64,000 bases of DNA from JABDIY01 sp963803875 (lineage in GTDB: Bacteria > Actinomycetota > Acidimicrobiia > Acidimicrobiales > SZUA-35), in assembly GCA_963803875.1 (NCBI GenBank), contig CAWDOA010000013.1, forward strand, positions 186,001 to 250,000. The letters run 5' to 3'. The stretch's first letter is position 1. Each line of letters opens with the position of its first letter. The position numbers and the translations under genes are program-made. The notes under the pieces are model-generated. The model searched no databases. It was not told the origin of the DNA and was given only the letters and a program-made list of their open reading frames with translations. Positions 17,975-29,733 of this stretch are shown piece after piece.

Positions 17975-18644
17975 GACGGCCAGCACCCACGTCTATCGTC
18001 ATCTACTCGACTTCGCCGTGGAGGACCAGATTCTCGACGAGCTGCTGGCCACCCCTGGCCGAATGGTGCTCGACGTCGGAACCGGCGCCACCGGGCGATC
18101 CGCACTGAAGGCTGTCGGTCGCGGCGCGATCGTCACATCGATTGAGGTGAATCCGACCGCGATTGCAGAATTCGGCTCGCGGCCCGGGATTGGCCTCGCC
18201 GCTGCTGATCTGCTCGCGCTGCCGTTGGCCGACGCGGTCTTCGACGTGGTCCAGGTGGCTCTCCACGGCCTCGATTACATCTTGACCGAGAGCGATCGAG
18301 CCATTGCGTTCGCAGAGATCCGGCGAGTGCTGCGAACCGATGGAGTACTGGTCTTCAACGGCTTCAATCCTCTTGGTCTGTCACTCTCGCCGGCTGGATT
18401 CAGATCGGTTCCGATGCTCAAAGCCCGGATGAAGTACGTGGGCACAGGTCGTTTCCTGCGACCTACGCTGATCGACGACAACGGCCTGGAACTCCATCAA
18501 GGAACCGTCAGGGCAATCACGTCCGAGACCGAAACTGCCGGATTCTGTCGACGTTCGGTTCGGAACCTGAGCGGCACCATGACGACCCCATGGATGGTGG
18601 CGTTGCTCAGCAGCGCGCCCTACTACGTGTTCGAGCGCGTCTGA
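17967..18644 (+). CDS. SAM-dependent methyltransferase (class I)
   Basis: ATG 17967 lies inside the end of the NRPS gene, an eight-base overlap (ATGGCTGA), so translation is coupled. The 225-residue protein has the SAM motif 'RMVLDVGTGATGRSALKAV', an acidic residue in 'IVTSIEVNPTAI', and the post-motif 'VFDVVQVALHGLDYI', all of the UbiE/Methyltransf_11 type. It probably tailors the peptide or a building block. The position methylated cannot be told. It is convergent with the second NRPS. Confidence 0.85.
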   Translation: MAETASTHVYRHLLDFAVEDQILDELLATPGRMVLDVGTGATGRSALKAVGRGAIVTSIEVNPTAIAEFGSRPGIGLAAADLLALPLADAVFDVVQVALHGLDYILTESDRAIAFAEIRRVLRTDGVLVFNGFNPLGLSLSPAGFRSVPMLKARMKYVGTGRFLRPTLIDDNGLELHQGTVRAITSETETAGFCRRSVRNLSGTMTTPWMVALLSSAPYYVFERV

Positions 18645-18649
18645 CCAGA

Positions 18650-18673
18650 CTCGATCTCGTACGAGCCGAGGCT
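18650..18673. terminator. Hairpin between two convergent genes, possible bidirectional terminator
   Basis: The 32-base gap between the methyltransferase stop and the second NRPS stop contains CTCG-at-CTCGTACGAG-c-CGAG, a self-complementary stretch able to form a nested stem. Its place between convergent genes fits a terminator. No T-run follows on either strand, so intrinsic function is doubtful. Confidence 0.25.
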
Positions 18674-18676
18674 GTC

Positions 18677-21600
18677 TTAGTCCAGCAAGCCGGCGATGGC
18701 GTCGAGATCCGTCGATGACAAGTCGACCAAATCGAGCCGAGGAGCGGCGAAATGCCGCTTGAAGGCTGCGGTCACCAGTGCGATGTCGGCGCTCTTGTAG
18801 TCGTCGGGAACGTAGTCCCATGTGACGTGGAGGCGGCCATGGGAGACGTGAGCCATGACTCCAAGGTCATGGGTTCGATGGTTGTCGGCACCGTAGCCGG
18901 CCAGGATCCCCGACGTCGGGGTGAGGAGATCGGTGCCGGCCACGGACAAGTCGAGCTGACCGAGATAGTTGACAACCAAACGGGGCATCTGACCGATGGC
19001 CGCCAGCGCTCCTACGCCGCCGTTGGGAACGTCGGTGATCGCCGGCGGCGGGTCGTCGAGATCAACGCTGATCGGGTACATCGCCGTGAACCAGCCCACC
19101 GTGCGGGTCAGATCGACATCGGGGGTCTCGGTGCGGCCGTGGCCCTCCAGGGTTGCAGTGAGCTGATCCCAGCCGAACACCTCTCGATGGGCCCGCCCGA
19201 TTGCGAGGCGAGCAGACGATCGACCAGGCCATCGATCGGACCGGCATCGACGACGACCGTTGTCTGCTCGCCGGCGTCCTGGCGCCGCCGAACAGCGGAA
19301 GGTTCAGGGAGGCGGTCCTGCAGGTTCGGTCCAGTGAGGATCGGTTGGGAGGCCATCGAGCGCAATGGCCCAATCGGCGACGGCTCGCAGTTCTCTCAGC
19401 GAGTTGTGGCTCGAGACCCGCAGACAGGGCTCGGTAGGCGGTGGTGAGATCTTCCAGAAGAGGCCGCCAGGAGACGCCGTCGATGGCGAGGTGATGAATG
19501 GTCAGGAAGACCCGATCGGCTGGTCGCGGTCGCCCGAAGATCGCCGCGCCGATGAGCTCACCCTGTTCGATGTCGAGTGACGCCTCAACCGACTCCACAA
19601 CGGCTGGTAGCGCAGCCTGTTGAGGTTGCGAAACTCCTGCACAACCGGATCTGCTCCATGTCGAGGATTTCTTGGGTCCATCCTTGGGTTCCGGATCGGA
19701 ACGCTCGCTCGAAGCACGTCGTGTTGGTCGACGACCTTGGCCAGGGCCGTCTCGAGTAGCCGCCCATCGATCGGATCCGGAAGCTTCGAACCACATCGAC
19801 TGGTTCCAGTGGTCGGTTCGGCGAAGTCCTGTTCGAAGAACCACCGCTGCATCGGCAACAGCGGCACTCTGGCCAGGGGCCGGGAGTGGGATGCGGCGGG
19901 TCGAGGTGGCTTCGGTGGCCGCCACCGCGGCGAGCTGAGCGATTGTCGGATGGTCGAAGAGGTCTCGTGGTTTCACGCGGATTCCGTCTCGGCGAAGACC
20001 GGCGACGATTCGGATACTCAGAATGGAGTCCCCACCCAGGTCGAAGAAGTTGTCGTGGATCGAAACCGAGCGCTGCCCGCCAGGACTTCAGCCCAGATTC
20101 GGCACATGATCTCGTCGGTGGGGGACTCGGCGTCGCCCCCCTCGCTCGATGAGGCGGAGGTAGCTCTGGATGATGGCTCGGGCAGTGCACGACGGTCGAT
20201 CTTGCCGTTCGGAGTGAACGGCATCTCGGCCACCTCGACCAGATACGAAGGCACCATCGCTTCGGGCAGGGCGACTCTGAAGGCGGCTGCGCAGCTCGTC
20301 GGGGTCGACAGATGAGCCGACGGCCGGGCTGTACCACGCCGCCCGCGTGGTCCGTTGGTCGTTTCTGTCGTACCTACCACCGCTGAACCGATGGCGGGGT
20401 CGGTGAGGAGCTTCGACTCGATTTCACCGAGTTCGATCCGAATGCCACGAATCTTCACCTGGTTGTCGGTCCGTCCGATGAACTCGAGATTGCCGTCGCC
20501 AAGTACTCGGACAACGTCTCCGGTTCGATAGAACCTGCGTCCCTCGATGTCGACAAACCGCTCGGCGGTCAGCTCGGGTTGGTTCAGATACCCGGCGCTC
20601 ACGCCCGGTCCGCCCACGAGGAGTTCCCCTCTTCCGCCCACGGGCACCGGTTGACCGGCATCGTCGAGTACGAGGTCGGAAGCGCCGGGTATGACCATTC
20701 CGATCGGAACGGGCCCGCCGGATTCGGCATCGGGGTCAAAACGGTGGTGATGGCTCCATACCGTGGTTTCGGTGGGCCCGTACTCGTTGTGAAGTTCGGT
20801 GCTGGGCAGTCGTTCGTGATGGGTGGTGATGAGATTGCTGGGGCATGCCTCGCCTGCAACGATCACGGTGTTGAGTGACTCAAGGGGCGTGGATCCAACC
20901 TCGCTGAGCAACACCGCATACAACGATGGGATCGCCAACAGATGGGTTACGCCGTGGCGTTTGATCAACTCTCCGAGATGATCGATGTCGGTGTGCAGGC
21001 CGGGATCGGGGAGGACTACGCAGCCGCCCCTGCAGAGAGTCCACCAGAGCCCGACCATCGAACTGTCGAACGCAAGCGAGCTGAGCAGTAGGAATGAACT
21101 GGGCTGGTGGGAGTAGACCTGAGATCTCACCAACGTCGAGTAGACGATGTTCGAGTGGCTGACCTGCACCCCCTTGGGGCGGCCGGTCGAGCCCGAGGTG
21201 AAGACGGCGTAGGCGGTGTCGGAGGTTGCGCGCTGTCCAGCAGGTGGATGGGGGGCGCTTGGCGACACCTCAAAGCTGGCGGGGTCGAGGAGGAGCGAGG
21301 CGCCGCTGTCCTCCAAAATCGTGTTGATTCGATCCTGCGGATAGTCCGGGTCGATGGGGACGTAGGCGCAGCCCGCCCGCATCACCCCGAGGATCACAGG
21401 GATGGATTCGAGGGATCGTGATGCGATCACACAGACGAAGTCTCCGGGTTTCGCGCCGAGGTTCAGGATGTCCCCAGCGATGGAGTTGGCCCGGCCTACG
21501 AGCTCACCGTATGTGAGTACCTCGCCCGCTGTCTTCACCGTGATCGCATCAGGAGTGTTGGCTGCGATCTCAGCAACGATGTCGTCCAGCAACGCGTAGG

Positions 21601-24600
21601 AAATCGGAGCGTCCAGTGACTCTGACTTCCGGCCGTCGCCCGGGTCGAGTTTGTGGTCAGCCTCAGGGGTGGTGCCTGCGCCCGCCAGGAGGCTTCGGAA
21701 GCAGTGGAGCAGTTCCCCTGCGGTATCTGAGTCCAAGGCGGCACCTGCGTACTCGACCCCCAAGTTCACTTCTTCGCCTCTGCGCTGCACGAAGAAGGTG
21801 ACGTCAGCGGTTGCGTCCTCTGGTGCGAGTACACGATGCCGGGTGGCGAAGCCGCCGATCGATGCAGATCCGAGGGTTCCGTAAGCAAGCAGGATGTTGA
21901 GGGGAGGGATCGGCTGTCCGGCCTTGCGTCGATCAGCGACGATGGAGGCGAAGGGATAGTGGCGGTGAGTGATTGCATCGGTGAGCGCTTCGGCGGCACT
22001 GGACATCGCTGAGTCGGTGTTCACGACGAGCGGAACGACGTTCAGTGCGTAACCGGCGAGGTCGTGATGTTGGCTGGAGCGGACCGAGATCGGCATTCCG
22101 ATCTCCACGGTTGTGCGACCTGTGAATCTTGCGACCACCTCGGCGAGGGTTCCCAAGCACATCGCCGCAGCACTGAGACCATCGATGCGATCGAGGTGGC
22201 TGGCTGGGAATCCAGCCGAGATTTCGGTGTAACCGTCGCCCTCTCCGGACGTGCCCGGTCCGAACACGATCGGTTCGACCACGGGGCGTGCTGCCCAATA
22301 CTCCCGATCTTCGCTCCGGTCCGAGCGGTCGAGTTGAGTTGCAGCGAATTGTTCGTAGCCGACCGCGAAGTCCGATAGCGGAGTTCGGTCGTAGAAAGCG
22401 GCCAGGTCGGTGAACAGAACATCGAGCCCGGACTCATCTACGAGCGCATGGTGCATGCTGAGCACGATCCCACTGCGACCGTTCGGAAGTGCCTGCAGGT
22501 GAATTCGAATACGGGGGCCGAGTTCTGGATCGAAACGGTCGCGAAACAGTTCAGCTGCCACAGAGTCGAATGATCCAACAAGCGGTTCGGGATCGGCTGA
22601 GAACTGGAGGGCGTCCTCGGTGGAGATCAAGCGGCGGTCTTCGCCGTAGGTGAGACGGAGTGGCAGGTGCCTTGCAACCAGGTTTCGAGCGGCTGGTTCG
22701 AGACGGCGGGGATCGAGCACGCCGTCGACGATGTAGGCCCGTCCAACGTTGTTGGCCGTACTCTCAGGAGCGTTCAACCAAGCGAAAACCATCGCCTTTT
22801 CCCCGGGAGTGAGGGGAGGAAGTTCCGATTCGGGCAACACGGCTGATGGCACGATTGAGACGGCTGGCGTGGCCTCCACGGCTTCGGCCAGCAGTCGTGG
22901 GGTTCGATGAGTGAATATCAGCTCCTCGGGCAGTTCCAATTCCAGTTGCTGCGAGAGCGCCAGCATCAACTGCATTCCGGCCAGAGAATCGCCGCCGATG
23001 TCGAAGAGCGAATCATCCGGACCGATCGATTCGATACCCAGTCGTTCCTGCCAGAGGTCGGCGATGACTGATTCCAGATGTGAGAGTTCCAATGATCCGC
23101 CCTCGCCGAGCCGGTGATCGGCCGTGGGGTCGGGCAGTGCAGGGACGTCCAGTTTGCCGTTGGTAGTGGTCAGAAGTTCTGCCACCGGCACGAATGCAAC
23201 GGGGATGGCGTGGGCCGGCACTCGGGCTGCGAGCCACGTTCGCAGCTCGCTGGGCGAACTCTGATCGCCCTCATACCAGGACACGAGAACGTCGTTCCTC
23301 AGACGTACTGCAGCCCGGCGTATGTTGGGGTGCAGTTCGAGCTGAGCTTCCACCTCCATGGGGTCAAGGCGGATTCCTCCGACCTTGATCTGTTCATCGG
23401 CCCGGCCGAGATAGCCAAGTAGGCCCGGAGCGACGAGTCGTACCAGGTCCCCGGACCGATAGAAACGACGGCCGTCCAGGTCGACGAAGGGGCCGCTGCC
23501 GGGCTGTGAACCCAGGTAGCCGGCGGTGACACCCCGGCTGAAGATCAGTAACTCTCCCGGAGAGCCGGAGGGAACATCGCACATGTGCTGATCGACCACC
23601 CGCAATTCGACTCCGGGCGCCGGAATGCCAATCGGCACGTCCGGCCATGCGTCATCCGGCGATGCCTCATAGATCATGCAGCCGACCACGGCTTCAGTAG
23701 GCCCGTACTCGTTGAACACTCGTACATCTGGTCGCCACGCCCATATGTCATTGGTGAGCCGAGCGCTGAGTGCCTCACCGCCGATGACGAGAGTACGAAG
23801 ATCATGCACGTCGGGCAGTAGTCGCAGGAGTAGCTCGAGGTGTGAAGGAGTCGCCTTGGCCCATGAGATGTTCTGCGTCTGGGCGATCTGTTTCAGACCG
23901 GGGACGCCGTCGGGTCGCACCACGATCAGGGTTCCACCGGTGAGCAAGGGTAGGAAGAGGCTGGTGAGGGTCAGGTCGAACGTGAGGGCTGTGAAAAGCG
24001 GGACGACAGGCTTCTGATCGGTTTCCAAGTAGTGGGTCTGCGCGAACTCCACATAGTCGGCAACACCGCGGTGCCGAATGGGAACGCCTTTGGGCTCACC
24101 GGTTGAACCGGATGTGAAGAGCAGATAGGCCTCGTCGTCGGGTCCGACCACCGCCGGAGCAAGCTCCTGGTCTGCAAGTGTCGTCAACGCCGAGATCGTC
24201 GCAACACAGCCAGCTCGCTCGATGAGTGAGGCACGTCGAAACTCGGGCTGACAGGGATCGATGGGCACATAACTTGCACCGATCCACCAACACCCGAGGA
24301 TGATGAGAACGGCGTCAGCCGATCGGCCCATCTGCAGTGCCACGCGGTCGCCCGAGGCCACCCCGTGACGAGACTGAAGCCAGTAGGCCGTTCGACCAAC
24401 AGCAGAAACGAGTTCGTCCCCGGTGAGAATCCGGTCACCGTCGATCAGTGTTGATGAGCCGAGCGTCTCAACCAACCGCTCGGGCAGCAGCGGACTCTCG
24501 GTTCGGTCTTGACGGCGATCGCCCCATTGGCGAAGCGATTGGAGTTCCGCGGTAGTTGTCAACGGTTGGGCCCCGATCGGCGAGTCCGGGTTGTGTGCCA

Positions 24601-25792
24601 TCGAGGCGACAATCGATTCGAGGTGATCGGGGATTCGTTCGAGTTGGTTACCGGCGGCCGCAGTGTTGACGTCGATGGAAAGCTGGGCCTCCCCGCCCCG
24701 GTAGGTGGTGAGCTGAAGTTGAAACAGGTGATTGGGATCGGTGGCGCCGGGATGAATCCACTCGGTGGTGACCTCGTGCTCACCGAACCTCGAGATCCCG
24801 CCTCGGGGGATGACGTTCACGACCGCTTCCACATCGGACAGATCTGGAGAGAGTCCCGGGCGAGCGTTTCGGACCGTGTGCATGACCGCTTTGGTCACGC
24901 GTTTGTGCAGAACACGGACGGTGTCGTCGCTCTCGATGGATATCTCAACCGGAAAGACCTGCATAACCGGACCGAAGAGGGCAGCCGTGTCAGGAGTTGA
25001 TCGGTTGTGCACCGGTAGACCGAGAGCCATCTCGGTGGCACCCGTTACGCGATGCAAGTACAAAGCGGCGGCGGTGATCAGAACCCCAGTCCAGGCCAGA
25101 TCTGATGACAACGATCGATAGTCGTGCTCGAGCCGAGCCGCCAGCTGGCGTGTCACGGGCTCGCTCAGAGGTACCTCGAGCCGGGTGCTGGCGGTTAGCT
25201 TTTCTTGCACCGGTTCGTACAGCTGGCCGACCCGTGGCAGGAGCGAGCGTTCTGACCAGAAAGAACGAGCGCGCTCGGTACGCGCATCGTGGCTGGAGCC
25301 CAACCCTCTTGCCCACTGGTAATACGAGGGGATTTCTGGACGCGCCCCGTGATAGAGATCCGCAGTTGCCTGAAAGATTGCGGCCGACGCAGTTGCATCG
25401 GTGATTACGTGGTGGAGGTTGAGATACCACGAGGTGGTCTGATCCGGGTGGCGGATGATGACACTGTCGATGCCGGTCACACCCATATCGAGGGCCGAGG
25501 TGACCCGCTCGGCAGCCCAGTCTGACGCGCCGGCCCGACCGAGCTCGATTATTTCGGTGGCTGGTGCCGGTGAATCGAGCAGGACTGTTTCAAGATCGAT
25601 TCTGGTTCTCAAGACATCGGACATCCGCACGAGGGCGTCGAAGGCCGATGCCAGGCGGTCACAGTCCACCGATCCTGCGATCGTCGACAGCAAGGCGGTG
25701 TTCTGGTGCGGTGACCCCGGGTTGCGTCGCTGAGATGCCCACAACTGGCGCTGCATCGGAGTCAGCTGCAATTTGGTGCGGTCAAGGGACAA
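18677..25792 (-). CDS. Nonribosomal peptide synthetase C-A-T-C-A-T-E (several frameshifts after 20340)
   Basis: TTG 25792 follows GGAG by six bases, and an in-frame stop lies just upstream. Module 1: C (residues 8-430, 'HHVITDA' at 127-133), A (about 440-885, 'FTSGSTGEPKG', 'FDLTLTS', 'NEYGPTEAVVG') and T (Ser936 in 'FDIGGDSL'). Module 2: C (about 990-1400, 'HHALVDE' at 1114-1120), A ('FTSGSTGRPKG', 'FDSSMVG', 'NEYGPTETTVW') and T ('FFDLGGDSILSIRI', read after one frameshift). Last is an epimerisation domain: 'LLPMQRWFFEQ', 'HHLAIDGVSWRPLLEDL', 'RTVGWFTAMYPI'. The A1 pocket reads D-L-T-K-V-G-E-V-G-K, an Asn-type code. The A2 pocket reads D-S-V-L-I-A-E-V-W-K, unassigned. About eight indels break the last 1.7 kb. 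There is no TE, so the chain should pass to another synthetase. Confidence 0.92.
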
Positions 25793-26029
25793 GTACGACT
25801 CCAGCTTGGTAGCTCACCGAACCACACTGTGACTCGACGTCGACTCCTACGAGCTGACGCTGGTGATGGATGCTGCTCCCAATGAAACCATCTCGTACCC
25901 GACCCATTTATGGGCGAAATGACATCCTCGCTTGGGTAGATCTTCGGGGACCTATGGCGTTTTGGCTGCATCCGATCCAATCTGGGTTGCGTATTCTTCG
26001 TCTATGTCTGTATTTCCCAAAGGATTCTC

Positions 26030-27412
26030 ATGAAGCACTTCGTTCGCATGTTCACAGCCGTTGCAGTTGTGTTCGCGTCCGTAGCGGTGTTCTTCGTCGC
26101 ACCGGTATCGGCTCACAATGCCGAAGACAGCTACGTCTACCTCAACGTCACCGAAACGTCCCTGTCCGGACGGGTTGACTTTCCCTTCGGTGACCTGCGT
26201 GAAGCACTCGGGTTCGAACTCGACCCCGATGCTGGGAGCGCGGCGTGGGAGGAAGAACTTCAGGGCCGCTACGACGATCTTGTTGCCTACACCGATGAGC
26301 ACCTGGACATCGAGGACTACACCCTTCGTTTCGGCGAGTTGGAGTTCCTGTTCGAGGACAACACCGATCAGGAAATCAACTACGTGATCCTGCCGTACAA
26401 CGCCGAGATCACCGGGGCTACCGTGCCCCGACAGCTCGACGTGACGTTCAATCCCTTTGTCGAAGAAATCGACGACAAGAACGCTCTGGTGATCGTGCAG
26501 AACGACTGGCAGGCGGGAATCTTCGACAATGGCGAAGGTCAGGATGGTTTCGTGCTGTTCGATAGGAACAACCAGACCCAGACGGTCGACCTCGGTGCCT
26601 CCAGCTGGTGGAAGAACTTCACGAGCAGCATCGAACTCGGCGTTGATCACATCAAGACCGGTCCCGATCACATCCTGTTCGTACTCGTTCTGCTGCTTCC
26701 CAGCGTGCTCGTATTCAGCGGCGGGGGCTGGAGGCCATCTGACAACTTCGGGGGTTCGCTCTGGCGAGTGCTGAAGATCGTCACGATGTTCACCGTCGCT
26801 CACAGCATCACGTTCACCTTGGCCGGTCTGGAGATCATTCCGCTGCCATCGTCCAAAGTCACCGAATCGATCATTGCCCTGTCGATTGCTGCCGCTGCGC
26901 TCCACAACCTTCGTCCGATCTTCCCCAACCGGGAGTGGGTGATTGCTTTCTCCTTCGGCTTGTTCCACGGACTGGGCTTCGCATCGCTGGTCTCGGGGCT
27001 TGACGTCGATCGCAGCACCCAGCTGATCTCACTGCTCGGACGCAATGTGGGCATCGAAATCGGTCAGGCAACAGTGATCCTGGTTTGCTTCGGCCTGCTG
27101 TACCTGCTGCGCAACACGGTGCTGTACCGCTGGGTCCTGATGCTCGGTAGCGGAGTGCTCACGGTGGTAGCGCTGCTGTGGATGTATGAGCGGATTTTCG
27201 AAGCCGATGTCGCGCTGGGAAGCCTGACGCTGAACAACATGGTGGAGAAGTTCACCCGTTACCCACGGTCAGTGATCGTTATTGCTGTTCTTACGGTTGT
27301 TGCTGCAGCATTTCAGGTCTACGAGCGCCAGAACAACCGCCTCGTCAGCGAGGTCGACCTTCCAACGATCGATTCAGACGACTCAGACGACCGGGAACTG
27401 GTCGAGGTTTAG
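26030..27412 (+). CDS. HupE/UreJ-like membrane protein with large N-terminal extracytoplasmic domain
   Basis: ATG 26030 has AAAGGA seven bases upstream. Of 460 residues, the first 28 or so are a signal peptide ('VAPVSAHNAED' at the cleavage area). An acidic extracytoplasmic domain of about 180 residues follows. Then comes a membrane part with seven or so helices beginning 'LGVDHIKTGPDHILFVLVLLL', the signature of the HupE/UreJ-2 family, and 'FSFGLFHGLGFASLVSGL'. Family members are thought to be metal-related membrane proteins, but this subgroup is uncharacterised. It is divergent from the large NRPS and heads a four-gene run with the epimerase starting eleven bases after its stop. Confidence 0.85.
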   Translation: MKHFVRMFTAVAVVFASVAVFFVAPVSAHNAEDSYVYLNVTETSLSGRVDFPFGDLREALGFELDPDAGSAAWEEELQGRYDDLVAYTDEHLDIEDYTLRFGELEFLFEDNTDQEINYVILPYNAEITGATVPRQLDVTFNPFVEEIDDKNALVIVQNDWQAGIFDNGEGQDGFVLFDRNNQTQTVDLGASSWWKNFTSSIELGVDHIKTGPDHILFVLVLLLPSVLVFSGGGWRPSDNFGGSLWRVLKIVTMFTVAHSITFTLAGLEIIPLPSSKVTESIIALSIAAAALHNLRPIFPNREWVIAFSFGLFHGLGFASLVSGLDVDRSTQLISLLGRNVGIEIGQATVILVCFGLLYLLRNTVLYRWVLMLGSGVLTVVALLWMYERIFEADVALGSLTLNNMVEKFTRYPRSVIVIAVLTVVAAAFQVYERQNNRLVSEVDLPTIDSDDSDDRELVEV

Positions 27413-27423
27413 GAGACCAGCAA

Positions 27424-28389
27424 ATGAAGATTCTTGTAGCGGGCGGCGGCGGCTTTATCGGCGGTCATCTGGTCAATAGGCTCGAGGAACAGGGTCACGA
27501 GGTTCGCAGCGTCGACTGCAAGCCTGAAAACGAGTGGTTTCAAGTAAGCCCGACGGCCGAGAAGATGATTCTCGATCTCAACGAGCGGGATGCCTGCCTC
27601 AAGGCCGCCGGCGGCGTGGACCAGGTCTACAACCTGGCTGCCGACATGGGCGGGATGGGATTCATCGAGAACAACAAGGCCGCCTGCATGTTGAGTGTCT
27701 TGATCAGCACCCACATGTTGATGGCCGCGCGTGACAAGAACGTCGGGCGGGTGTTCTATTCCTCGTCGGCGTGTGTGTACAACGGCTCGAAACAGAGTGA
27801 CCCCAACGTCACCGCGCTGGCGGAGTCGGACGCCTATCCAGCTGACCCCGAGGATGGTTATGGCTGGGAGAAGCTGTTCTCCGAGCGTATGGGTCGCCAC
27901 TTCATGGAGGACTACGGGATCGAGTTTCGCACCGCCCGGTACCACAACGTCTACGGGCCCGAGGGCAGTTGGACGGGCGGTCGGGAGAAGGCACCGGCGG
28001 CGGTATGTCGCAAGATCGTTGAGGCCAAGCGCAGCGGAAACCACACCATCGATGTGTGGGGCGACGGACTTCAGACCCGGTCGTTCATGTACGTCGACGA
28101 CTGCGTGAAGGGCACCGAAATGCTAATGAACTCCGATGTTCGCATTCCGCTGAACATCGGCTCCTCGGAACTCATCGCCATCAACGATCTCTACCGTATG
28201 GTCGCAGGTTTCGCCGGCATCGAGATAGAGCTCGTGCACGATCTCTCGGCTCCTCAGGGTGTGCGTGGCCGAAACAGCGACAACACGTTGATTCAAGAAC
28301 AGCTCGGCTGGCAACCCTCTATTTCGCTGGAGGACGGCATGCTGAAGACCTACGAATGGATTGAGCAGCAAGTCCGAGCCCAGACCTAG
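27424..28389 (+). CDS. NAD-dependent sugar epimerase, GDP-mannose 3,5-epimerase-like
   Basis: AGGAG precedes the ATG. The 321-residue extended SDR begins 'MKILVAGGGGFIGGHLVNRL' and contains 'NLAADMGGMGFI', 'FYSSSACVYN' and catalytic 'YGWEKL'. 'YGPEGSWTGGREKAPAA' and 'QGVRGRNSDN' are diagnostic of the GDP-mannose 3',5'-epimerase group. In that enzyme two substrate carbons are inverted to give GDP-L-galactose or GDP-L-gulose. Here the nucleotide sugar is inferred only from similarity. It lies between the HupE-like gene and a polysaccharide-type flippase, so glycan or glycoconjugate formation is plausible. Confidence 0.88.
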   Translation: MKILVAGGGGFIGGHLVNRLEEQGHEVRSVDCKPENEWFQVSPTAEKMILDLNERDACLKAAGGVDQVYNLAADMGGMGFIENNKAACMLSVLISTHMLMAARDKNVGRVFYSSSACVYNGSKQSDPNVTALAESDAYPADPEDGYGWEKLFSERMGRHFMEDYGIEFRTARYHNVYGPEGSWTGGREKAPAAVCRKIVEAKRSGNHTIDVWGDGLQTRSFMYVDDCVKGTEMLMNSDVRIPLNIGSSELIAINDLYRMVAGFAGIEIELVHDLSAPQGVRGRNSDNTLIQEQLGWQPSISLEDGMLKTYEWIEQQVRAQT

Positions 28390-28444
28390 TTGTCCGACGT
28401 GAGGAGCCCGCACGCTTGAGGTGCCACCGGGAAGTCCGGCTGCT

Positions 28445-29733
28445 ATGACAACAACTGTGAACCAAACTGAGCAGTCGCCTCCGCAGCGTCGATCGCTCAA
28501 ACACGACACCGTTCTGGAGCATCCTCGCCACGGGGACACGAACGGTGGGCGCAGTTGGCGTCTTCTTCATGCTGGCCCGCTATTTGGAGGAACGGCAGTA
28601 CGGCCTCTACGCCGCGGCGCTTGCCCTCTTCTTGCTCCTGGGGGCATTCGTCACTCTGGGAACCTCCCATATCGTGGTGAAACGGGTGAGTACGGATCGC
28701 TCCCTCGCTGCGAGCTCCTGGGGAGCGGTGTTACTTCCAGGCGTCACCCTGGCTATCGCCATGTCAGTTCTCTTGGCCCTTCTTGGAGACATCGCAGTGC
28801 CCCGCATGGGCGCACAGGCCATTCTCCTCCTGGCTCTGGCCGAATTCCTGGGGGTCGCCATCAGCGTTCCGGCCGCAAGTGCCCTTCAAGCAATGGATCG
28901 GTTTCCCCAGTCGGCCATGCTGACGATGTTGTGGACGGTGCTCCGCGTCGTGTTCGTGGGTGTTGTGTTCTTCGTACTCGATGAACCAACGCTCACTGCG
29001 GTGGGGTGGGCACTTCTGGCTGCCAGTCTTGGCGCCGGATTGGTGAGTTCGTTGGTACTTGGTTGGGTCGTCGGCCGACCACGTTTCTCCTTTGCCGAGA
29101 GCAAACAGATCTGTCGGGAGGGCTTTCCCTTCTCGCTCACCCAGGTCAGCGGCATCGTGCTCGGCGACATCGACAAGCAGATGCTCGTCCGCACGTCGAA
29201 CGGCGACTTCCTCACCGGCATCTACAGTGCCGGTAACCGGGTACTCGGCCTTGCCGCCACCCCGCTCTACGCCGTGCTTGCCGCCACCTACCCCCGTTTC
29301 TTTGCCAGGGGCGCCGAGGACGGATTGCGGGGGACATGGGGGTACTCCAAGCGACTCATGGTTCCCGTCGCTGCCTACGCCGCAGCCGCCGGCGCAGGCC
29401 TGTTCGTGGTCGCCCCGCTGTTGGATGACATCCTCGGTTCGGGTTACGCCGACTCGATACGAGTGATCCGATGGATGGCCGTGATACCCCTCATTCACCT
29501 CCCCGGCCTACTGGCTGGGGAAGCTCTCACGGGTGCCGGCTTCCAAACCACGAGAAACCATTTCATCATCGGAGCTGGCGCGCTCGAATGTAACCCTCAA
29601 CCTCATGTTGATCGGTCCCTACGGGATCGACGGCGTGATCGTGGCCACCTACGCCAGCGAGATCTTCCTCTTGGGGGGCCTCGTCATCTGGATCCGCAAC
29701 CACGTCGCTCACACAGGAAAGATCAATGGCTGA
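28445..29733 (+). CDS. MATE/Wzx-like flippase (frameshifts near 28515 and 29583)
   Basis: The membrane body runs from about 28517 to 29733 with ten to twelve hydrophobic segments. It begins 'GVFFMLARYLEERQYGLYAA', as in O-antigen and polysaccharide flippases. The best start, ATG 28445 ('MTTTVNQTEQSPPQRR'), is in a different frame, with the switch near 28515 just before 'FWSILATGTRT'. A second one-base switch near 29583 joins '...FIIGAGAL' to 'NVTLNLMLIGPYGIDGV'. Read through, the protein is about 430 residues. It overlaps the JmjC-like gene by eight bases. The cargo could be a lipid-linked sugar or the cluster's peptide. Confidence 0.8.

Noticed and set aside
25952..26968. A 338-codon minus-strand open frame
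   Set aside because: It is antisense to the HupE-like gene, which has a signal peptide, membrane helices and a good ribosome-binding site.
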